Positions 12,919 through 24,233 of a stretch of DNA of 64,000 nucleotides are shown in pieces. The position numbers and the translations under genes are program-made. This DNA comes from Prunella strophiata (lineage: Eukaryota; Chordata; Aves; Passeriformes; Prunellidae), in the NCBI GenBank assembly GCA_036583965.1, contig JAZBQD010000015.1, forward strand, positions 68,356,830 to 68,420,829, read 5' to 3'. Positions within the stretch are counted from its first letter, which is position 1. Each line of letters opens with the position of its first letter. Under the pieces are notes generated by a model. That model searched no databases, was not told the DNA's origin, and worked only from the letters and a program-made list of their open reading frames with translations.

Positions 12919-13929
12919 AGATTTTAATATAGAGAAGAATAACAGCAAAGCACAGAAAAAAAAAAAAACATCTGTCTGCAGCTCTCAGTGGGCAGCTCAA
13001 CACAGTTTTGTGTAAGAAGGGCATAGACCTGCATTGGCCCCTGTGGATATAAAGGGGAGTAAAGGTCCACTAAAAGACAGCTATATGGAATAAAATTTCA
13101 GCAACCATCCTTACTCCCTACTGATTCTGTTTGTGGTAGGGAGTAAGACACTTTGGAAAAAAGATTGTGAAAAAGTATGAAATCATCAGTTCTCCCTGTA
13201 AATCAAGAGTCAGGGAGAATAAGTAAATGTTCTCTGGCCGGCTGCTCAGATGAATTTCAAAGTCTTACAATAGACCTTAAAGCTTGAATAAATGTAAAAA
13301 TGCAGCCTCACCTGAGGGCAGGATTATCTCAAAAATGCGAGGTAAATACAGTGGTTATTTGGATTCTGAGAAGCTCATGTTTCTTAACTGGACACTTGGG
13401 CACTCATCCACAGACCATTCAGCCACCTAACATAAAGAAATTAAGCTCCTAAGTATCTTTGCTGCTGTACACACAGAGCAGGTATTAATAAATGCAGTGG
13501 CATATTAATAAATGAAGTGTCACTGCTTACAGGGAGTGGCTCCTGTTTGAATTAAATGGGATGTGCTTGATCAGAGGGAAGTAAATGAAAGAGCAAGGTC
13601 TAGGGCACATGAAAATGAGTTAGAGAGATGAGAAGGGGACATGAATCTGAGATAACCATGTCTCCTTGGTTACATGGAATATGGATCAGAAAGAACAGCC
13701 AATTAGATTTTCTAGTTTGGGATTGATTTTGATAATGTGCAAGCTTACTCTTTCATGTGAAGATTCTGACCTGTGTAGGGTGTGTAAGAAATTGTTATTT
13801 GTTAACTGTATATTGTTAACAGTTTTAGAAAGTTGTATTTAGATAAATAAATAATTTGCAACTTGATACAGTGAAGCAGGGGACTAGATTTTCCTGAGCT
13901 TCATAGTTAAACTCGCTTTTGAATTCCCA

Positions 13930-13951
13930 GCTACAAGCAAAAGCTTGTAGC
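13930..13951. repeat. Perfect 9-bp inverted repeat with 4-base loop
   Basis: GCTACAAGC, loop AAAA, GCTTGTAGC. Compact hairpin in otherwise unassigned DNA; no known RNA family is suggested. Confidence 0.7.
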
Positions 13952-14172
13952 CTAGCTATTATGAAAAGTCTGGAGAAAAAGACAAGTGTTTGCTCTGAGT
14001 TGGATTCCACTTTGAATTATAGTTTTTTTAATGCCAGCTGATTAAATTGGACTGATTTCCACTGCTGGGGTCTGCATGATACTACCAATTTACCTTTCCA
14101 ATGAAGCCACATTTTTTTCTGTGTTGGACTGAACTAAGCATTCTGTAGACCTGTCAAAATAATCAGGTGTGA

Positions 14173-14186
14173 TCAGCAGATGGCAG
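14173..14186 (+). promoter_or_regulatory. Candidate CTCF-binding core motif
   Basis: TCAGCAGATGGCAG matches 13 of 14 positions of the vertebrate CTCF core consensus CCASYAGRKGGCRS, including the invariant AG and GGC. CTCF is the zinc-finger protein that anchors chromatin loops. This is motif evidence only; matches of this quality also occur by chance in a large genome, and occupancy cannot be judged from sequence. Confidence 0.35.
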
Positions 14187-16964
14187 AAACGTAGTCCAGA
14201 CTTTTCTTTTATGCTGGTCATCTGGAGACCAAGTAATACCTCTGACAAGTTATATAGATTTACACTGTGGAAGAAGCATTTCATCCAATAAATTTGATTT
14301 TGTGGATACTACTTAAAAACTGTACAGTTTGGCAGATACATGTTTCTTTTACCCTTTCCTTCTGTTGGAACTAACTTATGACAAATTTTATCAAGGTGTC
14401 AGTTAATACTAGACCTGATTTTTACTCTTGTAAATATTTTAGTCACCAAAATTCCATTTTGATTCCAAGCTCTTTCATTCACACATTTGATAGAATGTAA
14501 TTTGAAATCCGATTGGACAAAGTGAGGGAAAAAACCTCTTTGTTCCAATTGTTTCAAGTCAAAAGCCTAAATTAGGGGAGACACTGCAATGCTGGGGAAA
14601 TCCCTTCCTCTACTGAAAATCTCTTGAAACCCAGGACCAGTTTCAGCTACAAAGCTGAGCAGGTAATAAGACATTCATGGGACATATCTAACACAAACGG
14701 AAAGATGTCAAACTCCTCTACCTCCTAGTAAATCCTTTGCTCTTTGAATTGTCTTTTCTCATGAGAGTCATTTTTCCAGTATGCTGAGTTGACAAGTGGG
14801 GCAAGAGGTCAGAGATGTACTCTGTGTTGTTTTGCTGATGCTGTCTTATATTTCAAATATATTAAAAAAATATTTGCTCAAGGTGATAGTCAGTGAAGTC
14901 AGGCTAAGGAGAGAAATCTTTCTTAACTCATTCTGTTCTCACAGATTGTCCTTTGCTACCTTTCTTTCTGTGTAACATTAACCAAGTTTTAAAAATATTT
15001 AAATTTTATCTTGTATTTTAATACCTAATATTTTAAATTAATTGTAGAATAGCAGAGGTCATTTTTTTTCATAGAGATTTGGTCACAAGTAACTCAAATT
15101 GGCATTAAAAAATGTGTTGAAAGGCATACCAAAGTTTCTCAGTGCTGAACACTGAGTCAGGGAAGCATAACACAAAACTCAAGATATCCACTACAGTCAC
15201 ATTTTTTTATATCTCATTATATGGTCTGGCCACACACTGAGGAGCAAGGATGTATCATACTGGTAGGCAAGTACAAGACAGTGCACAGATATCGCAGCTC
15301 CTGGACAGAAAGATAGGGAAGTAATTTTTCTTAGGTGGTAGGAGAACACAAATGTCAGTCATGTAACCGCAGACACATTTGCCAAATCCACAAGAGCTGA
15401 CAGATCTGCACTCATCTCTTTGTCACTGCTTTAAAATCATGGGGTTTTTTCAGCTGCAGCATGAGTGTGTGATTTGTCAAGGTGTTTTTTTAAAGCATGG
15501 CTGAAGGTCAGTCTCCACAAATCCATTATCACATCAAAATGACTGATTGCTGTCAAGTTGGCTTGATTCAAGAGTCAGAAATGAGCTACATTTATCATGA
15601 CAAGGTGTGTGTGTGTAAGATGTGAGGCACCAATAACATGGAATGTAAACTCAAAAGTATGTATGGGCTTCAAACTGTGAAAAACCTTTTTCTTTGCCAA
15701 GTGAGAAAATACACTTACATCTCTACGGGTGAATGATTTGATAATTCAATCAATCATGGAGACATTCAAAAGGGTCTTTAGTAATTGCAAAAAGAGATAA
15801 TATATGATAGCCAGAAAACAGGAATATCCAATTACTTTCTGCATCTCTTGAGGGACAAGCCCTCTTAAGAAAAGGGAGGAGTGACCTGCTGGTTTAGATC
15901 TTGACACAACTAGATGTATTATCACTCCTTCTGTATGTTCCATCTAAGAATTTTGTAACTATAATGTCCATATTTGGAACTTTTTTTTGTCTACTTACCT
16001 TAATCCATCTTGTGCTGCAAATGATTTCAAGGTCCCAGCAGCATGACAGAGTCCATTCTGGCAGGTGACTGATCCTTGTGTCAGGACACTGAACAGGATG
16101 ACAGTGCTGTAGAGCACTCCAACAGACCCAATGCCTGTTTCATATACCTGCTGCTCCATATACCTGGTGGATCAGGGAGATAGTAAACATGGATTTTTAT
16201 GCGGTAGAAGTGACCTGTGGCACTTCTGGAGTCAGCCTTGTGAACATAGAATTAGCAATAGGACAGTAATCCAAGTGTCCTTGAATCCTAGCTGCCCTAA
16301 TGAGTTAATTTCACTGGGAAAGTGTGTGAAACAGCTTCTTTATAAATTAAAGCAAGTAGAAGGATTTTAAAAGTGACAATAATTCCTACTAGTACCATTT
16401 TAGAGTTAGATGTCCTTTCAGAATGTGTTTTAAGAGTATGCTGGACAGTTTCTTCTTGAACTCCTCTCCTTTGAGATTAATATTAATCCAGGTATTTTAA
16501 AACAATACACTCATTATTACCCATCACCTTATGAAAGTTCAAAATACAGAGATAAATCTTTAGCAATTGCTTAAAAGCAAATGGATTAAGACAGAGGTTG
16601 GTAGGTAAGGATTGTGCTGCACACAAAGGGGCTGAAATATCAGCTAACTGTTATGAGACATAGCATAATCACACACCTGCTCCCTTTGCTGCAGAAAAAC
16701 ATGTGATGTAAGAAACCCCTGAGACCCATCCACACTGTTAAATACAGATTGAAAGTATGCTTATTTATTTCCTTATTTTGAACCTCCCATCATCTTAGTT
16801 GCTTCACACACAACAACTTCAGAGATTATAACCTAGGAATTGCCACAGGAAAAAAAAGTCATGCAGTAGACAAGCTTTGTGCTTGTATTACAAGCCTGAC
16901 TCTCATCAATTACTACTTAGATATGCTTACATATGAATGTGTATGTGAAAGACGGGGGGAGGTA

Positions 16965-16993
16965 TTAAAATTATACATGTACTATAATTTTAA
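16965..16993. repeat. Perfect 11-bp inverted repeat with 7-base loop
   Basis: TTAAAATTATA, loop CATGTAC, TATAATTTTAA. The loop contains a near-palindrome. It is AT-only in the stem, so it may be a chance structure in AT-rich DNA. Confidence 0.65.
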
Positions 16994-17752
16994 GTACCAT
17001 ACTTTAAAATAAAATCCCATCCTTTAAAATACTTAACATAGTATAATACAGAAGTATGCATATGTATATTTTACTCTGTTCCTCTGGTTAGAATTATTGA
17101 ATTATGCAATCAGAAATTAGAGGGTTGAGTCTTTTGAGTGATCAAAGAGGGCGAAAACGTGGTTGCTTATTTATTTTCTACATCAAACGGAGATTTGTTT
17201 TTCTAAAAACAAGCTACAGTAATTTCAATTATTTATTCTCCCTGTGCAAGCTGCTAACCACTTCTTTTGCTACTTAAGCAGGAACTGCTTGCCATTTTCA
17301 TTTACTGTCATCAGTAATGGTAGCAAGCTCTCTATTCAGTACAATAGCCTCATTTCATTAGCCTACCTTCTGTTTTGTATGGTTTTGCTTTTTCTAGTGT
17401 TTGTGTATTAAAATAAATTTTCTTTTCACCTGAATGTCCTATGAATGTCATTTTTTGTTTGTGGCACTGTAACTATCCTCACAAGGAGAAAGTTTTCACA
17501 AAAGGTTAAGGTCTTCACAGTAAAAAAACCTAGATTTAGGTACACAGAAGGAAAGAGCATCCATTTGCAACCATCAATCTTCACTAATTAGCCACTTAAA
17601 GGAAAACTGACCCTTAAAAAAATGATAGAGCCAAATGTTTCTGATACTTGACTGAGCCCACAAATTTACTTCTAAAATATTCATTATGATGTTAAAATGG
17701 TAATGGTACTGAAGAAATTTTTTTCAGTAGCTATACCACAGATATTTTATTC

Positions 17753-17793
17753 TTCTCTTTTTCTCTCTCTTTCTCTCTTTTCTTTTATTTTTT
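17753..17793. repeat. CT-rich low-complexity patch
   Basis: Polypyrimidine stretch of TTTCTC-type units. Low-complexity sequence without a flanking splice site or exon that I can recognise. Confidence 0.7.
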
Positions 17794-20700
17794 CAAGAAT
17801 AAGCACAGAATTTTAATTCTGGATGGTTACAGACCATTAGCAGGATAACACATGCATTCAGAAGATCACATAAGTGCAGTTATTTTCTTGTGATTGTAGC
17901 GATAGGACTTTTATAAAGTTCCTGTGACAAAAGTTGTAGCATTAAAGATTGATTGAAGACACTGATGATATTGGAAAAGGACTTCAGATAGAATAAATAA
18001 AAGCAGCTGAACTGAGGACCTAGTCCATTATTTCAAAAGGGCTTTGTTAATTTTCTGTACCTTTGGTCTATTGCCAAATGCACTTAAGATTGCCCTGATA
18101 ACTATTTAAGTTCAGCTGAACAGCAACACAATACCAAAGCACAACATGTGACATAGAAGAGACAAACAAGGATATCTGTAGGGTATGTATGAGTGTCTGC
18201 CAAGTATGAATTTACCTATAAAATATCAGCTGTAGCTGCTGTCAGGATGTCATGAGCAAGCATGTGATGATGTGTGTGCTCAATCACAGTGTATAGAAAC
18301 CTGGAAGAAGCAGTTTTCTTAAAACACACCTCTAGTTGCTTTAATAGGGAGGAGCTTACAGAATTACCAGAGAGGAATGTGAACATCAAATACATTGCAT
18401 TGTAGATGTGGTGTTATGGATGCTTCGTTTCCCCTTTGTGCACATCCTTACCTGGCAACCACAACATATTGATGATAACACAAACATTTTACATCCAGGG
18501 ATATTGTAAATAGAAGTCATTGTTTTGCTAATTTGAAAATGCTTAGATACCATAGAAAGCCTATAAACTGAAGAGAGTTTCATACCACTGAAATGAATAG
18601 AGCCTGCATATCCAAAGTTTCTCTTAAAGCTTCAACTTTTTTTTCAAATACATGTTTATGACCTCTACATTTGCTAGGAGTAATATTTGTTCTTTAAGTA
18701 TTAATGCAAGTGCTAATATATGTTGCAAGTGTTAATATGCATTATTCTTTGATTATTACATTTTCATATATAGAGGCTAGCAAATAATAATAAATTGTCT
18801 GGAAAATGCAGCTCAGATATTCTACACATATTTGTGATATTACGTTGCATTGATTGAATTCAAAAAAGCTCAAAAAAGATATTCCATTATTGAAAATTGA
18901 CTGAGGATGAAATGTGTGAAAACTTCAGAAAGCCTTGGTGATTGTGTTCAATGGGGGAGGAACAGAGAAGGATACAGACAGAATTGAATGCCAGAATTGG
19001 GAAGGCTCAGCTCAGACTTATTCTATGAAACTTGCTACATTTTTCTAACAAGGACATAAAATACATCATACAAGCATGTGATTAATATAAGCAATTAAAC
19101 CTTGTTATAAGAGCAAGCATTTCTGAGTAACCAGAGAGAAGTGTCCTCCAGTGCACATTTAAATGCTGGTATTAAGCTCTGCAACATCAAGACAGGGAAA
19201 AAGAATTAGAAAGAGAGGGTTCAGCAGAACAAAACACTGCACTGGTTTTCTCTTGTTCCCCATGTTCCAGTGTATGTGGGCCAAGGCTACTCCTCTGTCC
19301 ACTTTTTTCTTGTTGCTTCCAACAAAAAAATATTTGAGAATACTTGTTTTACCAACTGGTTAAGAGGAGCAGATTGGCTGTCCTTTATAAACTGCTTTGC
19401 AGATCAATCAATAATACATGCAGTCAGCATCACAGTAACTAAAGGAATAATCATCTTTGCTTCAGTGACAGAGGCAAAAGTATCATATCTGCAGCAATGA
19501 AATATTTATTAGTAAGTAACCATGCTCATGTAAGTCCATTTTTCAGATTAAATACTTGTTTATTGTGCATATACATACAGATGTCAATACATACAATGTA
19601 GGATAAAATAACTGCCCTAAGTCCTGTCAGTGTTCTTATAGTAGCACATGACATATTTATGAAGCAATTTCAGCAAGGCTAAACTACAAAAAGACCACTT
19701 CAACTACTATTTTATTATGATTACAAAGTCATTATTGTAAACAATGGGCCCAACCCTTCTGTTATGCCAAGACTATCAAACATTTCCATGATAGCTGCTC
19801 CAGGCTAACAGTGACGTACCTGTCAGACAAATGAGAGCCTCTTTTCCTCTGACGAGTTCCTGTTCTACACCACAATATACCAAAGCCCAGGAATTTCTAT
19901 GAGCTCAGAGCAGCAGCAGCAATGATGCAAATGGGGAGGTGCACAGCCTTGCAGTCTCTGATGCATGACAGCTTAAAATCATATTGATTGCTCCAGGGTA
20001 GTAACAACTTGAAAGCATAGCTCTATTCCTCTCTACCCCTCTTGTTGTATATCTTTGCCTGGATTTTAAAAGCTAAAACTGGCTCTTTATAGGACCTGAT
20101 TCTTATTGAGGCATTGAATTCAACTGGAATATAAATATCTAGTAAAAGTAACTTTAAAACCTCTGTGAGGAAAACTTACAGTAGGTACAAAACACATTTA
20201 ACTAAATCCTTCATATAATTCAGTATTCAGTGAAGAATTTTACTGGCACTCAAATTAAAGTCTTATGAAGAGACATAGTTCAGCTTCATATTGGCCTTTC
20301 ATACCTGTGAGATTTCAAGCAAACTGCAGACTATCAGCAGCAGAATCTTGAAGCTCGTTAATCAAGGTATTAGCATATTCCAACAGTTTGTTAACAAAGT
20401 AGAGACTGAAATATGCAAACCACCACTAGAAAGGAGAGGTTCCAGCATACTTATGTTCTGCAAATGCTAAATAGCACTCAGAAAGTAATTGCAGATCTCG
20501 GACATAATCCACACATCTTGTTGTAGTATTAGAAGTGAATTGTGTTGAGTCTTCATCTCAGGAACAGGCTGATTAGGATTTTCTTGCTAAAAATGAAAGA
20601 CTCATCACCTGTTGCAGTTGTCTTATGCTTATTTGGCAGCTGCTAATCCTTTATATAAATTTCAAGTGAAAGGAATTTAACAACCAGAGAGGGTCTGTGC

Positions 20701-21694
20701 AGCTGAGCCTGGTGGAAACATTTATTAAAGACACTCCAGAAGGTTTCCAGCTGTTTCTTCCACCTGCTTTCTCTTAAGTCTGGTGCAGAAAAATGGAAAC
20801 AGCTGAGTCCAGATGCCCATTCTGGGATTCATTTCATTGTGGATCAGCACAAAATCTTCTTGGACACAGGAAAACTATGTGCCCATTGTAAGGTGGCTGC
20901 CAGTAACTCATTTGTGTCCTTCAGATGGCACATTCATGCAGAGATGAGTGAGTGGAAATCTTAGCTGCTGGTATCAAAATCTTCACTACATTGGCCAACA
21001 TTAACATGGTCTTGGTATCGCAGATTAATATCCTGCTAGTTTAGCCAGGAGGGTAAATTTTGTTTCCCAATGTGATGAGAACAATAATGCCAGTGGCATA
21101 TAATCTTTTTAAGGACATAAGTAAATAAACGGTCCTAATGAATACACAACCTGCAGAATAGAGAAAGGGCCAAAGGGTGTACACAGCTCCTCAGAGCTTG
21201 GTACAAAGCCATGAGTTCAGAGTGAGGTTCTTGCTAATAAAAACTGTCGAGAGTAGCTGAATTTAAAAGGGTTTTCCTGGGTGCAGAAATCTCTCTCTTG
21301 AAACTAAACTACCTGAAAATGACTCCCATTCAGTATAAGGAAAAGTGGCAGCATCCTTAGTTCAGCAGTCTAGATTGTGTGACTCTTCTCTCTCTCTACA
21401 AAATCATGCCAATTAGTGAAACTTTTAATTAGAATGGCTATTGGTATGGGTTAGATCATAATCAGGTTGCTGCAGAAAGCTGTCACAATTGGATAATCTA
21501 AGGGGAATTATTAAATAGAAGCATAACATCTGGAGCTTCTTGAGAGGAAAATATTAACCTAAAATACAGGGGAATAGAAATTTGGAAAAAAGAGTAAAAC
21601 AAAGGTTATCACATGATAAAAGTTAGTTTTTATTACTTCATCACAGGCATATGTCATAATAAGGAAAAAAAGGAAAAAGCAATCCTTGCACTTG

Positions 21695-21757
21695 TGTCAT
21701 GGTTTAACCCCACCTGGCAACTACCACGCATTCATTCTCACTTCCCCACCAGCAGCC
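21695..21757 (-). mobile_element. Terminal fragment of the same type of ERV LTR
   Basis: TGTCATGGTTTAACCCC followed by CTGGCAACTACCACGCATTC and CCCCACCAGCAG resembles the U5 end of the LTR at 5187-5768 and is closer than that copy to the terminal sequence I recall for this LTR type. In retroviral sense it lies on the minus strand, ending at 21695. Similarity stops after about 60 bases; the following sequence (21758-22135) is not recognised. It may be a broken copy or a different LTR family sharing its terminus. Confidence 0.6.
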
Positions 21758-22135
21758 CAAACAGCCTAAATCACACCAACTTATCTTTTCTATCAGCAGG
21801 AAAGATACCTCACTGCTACCACCAGTAGAGCATGGCAAAAGTTGTCCTTTTTCCTGGGAATGAAGAGACTCTTTCTCCCTCAGACCTATGTTCTCCTGCT
21901 TGACAATTTCTTTCTCTGGGTTTGCTATTTTCCTTCTAACTTTGCTTTTCACTCTCCATTATTAGCTGCTTGCTGAAGTTTGCTTTTTCTATCATCAGTC
22001 TTCTGTTACACTGCCCATTATTTTCATACTCTTCTATTGACTCAGCATCTTTCTTTTTCATGTTATAATTCTATTTTGCTTTCTGATCTCAGTCTTGTCT
22101 CCAGTGCAAAGTAATCCTTTCTGTACATAATGAAA
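21758..22135. other. Unassigned stretch between LTR fragment and CR1
   Basis: About 380 bases rich in pyrimidines (repeated CTTTCT and TTTCTC) separating the LTR end from the start of the long CR1. No gene or known repeat recognised. It could be diverged LTR or ERV sequence, given what precedes it. Confidence 0.45.
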
Positions 22136-24233
22136 GAGGGCTTTAAACTAAAGTTTCTGGAGGAGGGGAACCTCATTCCATCCCACTTTTACCAGTTTGA
22201 TGCCACTGTCAGAAAGAAATGCCCAGAGTATGGAGAGGGATCATGTGTCAGGGGGAGAGCACCTGAGGAGCACCACAAAGAAATTTCAGCTCCTAGGTCA
22301 GCCTCCTGGGGGGGGCTCAACTCAAATGCCTCTGTGCAAACACATGCAGAATGGGGAGCAAACAAGAGCAGTTTAGAGACATGCACACAGCTGCAGGGCT
22401 ATCATCTCTTTGACATTGGGACAGTGTGGTGGGAGGGCTCCTATGACTGAAGGGTTGGAATGGAAGGATGCAGGCTCTTTAGAAAGGACAGGCTGGGCAG
22501 ACAAGGAAAGAATGTCAATGACCAGCTGGAGTGCATAGGGATGGATGAGGAGCTGACAGAAAACTTAGGCATCAGGGACAGGTGTCATTATACTGGGGTT
22601 CTGTTACAGGTCATCCAAACGGGAAAACTGAGCAGATGATGGATATAGACAGATAGCAGAAGCTTCACAAGTCCTGATCTTCACGGGGGACTTCAACTAC
22701 CCAAAAGTTGTTGAAAGAACAATCCAGGAGGTTCCTGGAATTCCCTGGTGTTAACTTTCTTCTGCAAGTGAGAGGAGCCAATGAGAAGAGGTGCTGTTCT
22801 GGGCTGCCTTCTCACCAGCAGGGAGGGTCTGGTGATGAATGTGAAGCTCAAGGGCAGCCTGGACTCCAGTGGCTGTGACATGATGGAGTTCAAGATCCTA
22901 AGAGCAACAAGGATGGCACTCAGCAAGCTTCCTACCTTGGACTTCAGAAGAGCAGAGTCTTCAGGGATCTGCCTGGTGGACTACCATGGAATACAGCCTC
23001 CATTCCTATGGAGGAAAGAGAAGTCCAAGAAAAAAGGTTAATATTCAAGTATCATCTCCAAGCTCAGAAGCAATGACAACAAAGAGGAAGTCAGGTAAAA
23101 ATGCCAGAAGGCCTGTGTGAATGAACAAGGAGGTCCTGGAGAAAAACATGAAAAAGGATCCTACAGAGGGCAGAAGCAAGGACAAGGTAAGAGCACAGAT
23201 AAATTGGCCAAGAAGCCAGGTTAGGAAAGCTAGAGGCCAGATAGAATTAAATACAGCCAGGCATTTCAAGGGCAACAAGAAAAGGTTTTGTAGGTACATT
23301 GCTGATAAAAGGAAGGCTAGAGAAAATGTGGGTCCTCTCTGAAAGGGAGCAGGAGACCTGGAAACCCAGAATATAGAGAGAGCTGAGTTGCTCAATGACA
23401 TTTTTGTCTGTCTTCTCTGGGAAGTGTTCCAGCCACACTATCGAACATGCAGAAGGCAAAGGCAGGGACTGGGAGGATGAAGAAATCCCTGCTGTAAGAA
23501 AAGATCAGTTCCAAGTCTATTTAGGGAACCTGAAGGCACACAAGTCCATGGGACCTGATGAGGTGCATCCATGAGTCCTGAGGGAAATGGTGGATGAAGT
23601 GGCTAAACCACTGTCCATTACATTTGAGAAATTGTGGCAATCTGGTAAAGTTCCCAATGATTGGAAAGAGGAAAAACAATTTTTTAAAAGGGAAAAAAAA
23701 AAAGAAAAAAAACCCAGGAAACTATAGGCTGGTCCATCTCACCTCAGTGCCCATCCAGGTCATTAAGAAGATGCTACTGAAAACCACTTCAAGGGGTATG
23801 GAAAATATGGATATTTGTGACAGCCAAGAGTGGTTTCATTAAGTTCCACTAAAGACAGGCTGAGAGCTGGGGCTGTTCAGCCTGGAGAAGGGCAGGCTCT
23901 GGGGAGTCCTTGCTGCAGCCTTCCAGTAACTAAAGGGGGCCTACATGAGATCTGGAGAGCACTGCAAGGGCCTGTAGTGATAGGACAAGGAAGAATGGCT
24001 TTTAACTGGAAAAGGATGGGGTCAGATTAGGTATTAGAAAGACATTCTTTACCGTGAGGGTGATGAGACACTGGAACATGTTGTCCAGGGAAATTGTGGA
24101 TGCCCCATCTCTGGGGGGTGTTCAATGCCAGCCTGGATGAGGCCCTGGTCCAGTGGAAGGTGTCCCTACCCTGGAGGGTCAGAAGAAGATGAACTGTAAG
24201 GTCTCTTCCAACCCAAATCATTCTATGAGTCTA
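22136..24233 (+). mobile_element. Longest CR1 LINE copy, with internal deletion
   Basis: A plus-strand CR1 retrotransposon of about 2.1 kb. It begins with GGGCTTTAAACTAAA, a block I recall from the 5' region of CR1, and ends at 24233 in TCTCTTCCAACCCAAATCAT and TCTATGAGTCTACG, the CR1 tail. The first half is the apurinic-like endonuclease: it retains GDFNYP (22686-22703) and NVKLKGSL, but the catalytic SDH is changed to SGC in SSGCDMMEF near 22870, so it cannot cut. Next come KARGQIELNTARHFKGNKK (near 23230-23280) and the start of reverse transcriptase, HKSMGPDEVHP, followed by an in-frame stop near 23572. After GDSQ-like DSQEWFH (about 23820-23840) the sequence jumps to the 3' untranslated region (GAGCTGGGGCTGTTCAGCCT), so about 1 kb carrying the catalytic FADD motif is missing. 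An A-rich expansion sits at 23691-23714. The element is dead. Confidence 0.9.

Noticed and set aside
22130..24030. Several plus-strand frames with conserved-looking peptides
   Set aside because: They are fragments of the CR1 endonuclease and reverse transcriptase in shifting frames with stops, not host genes.
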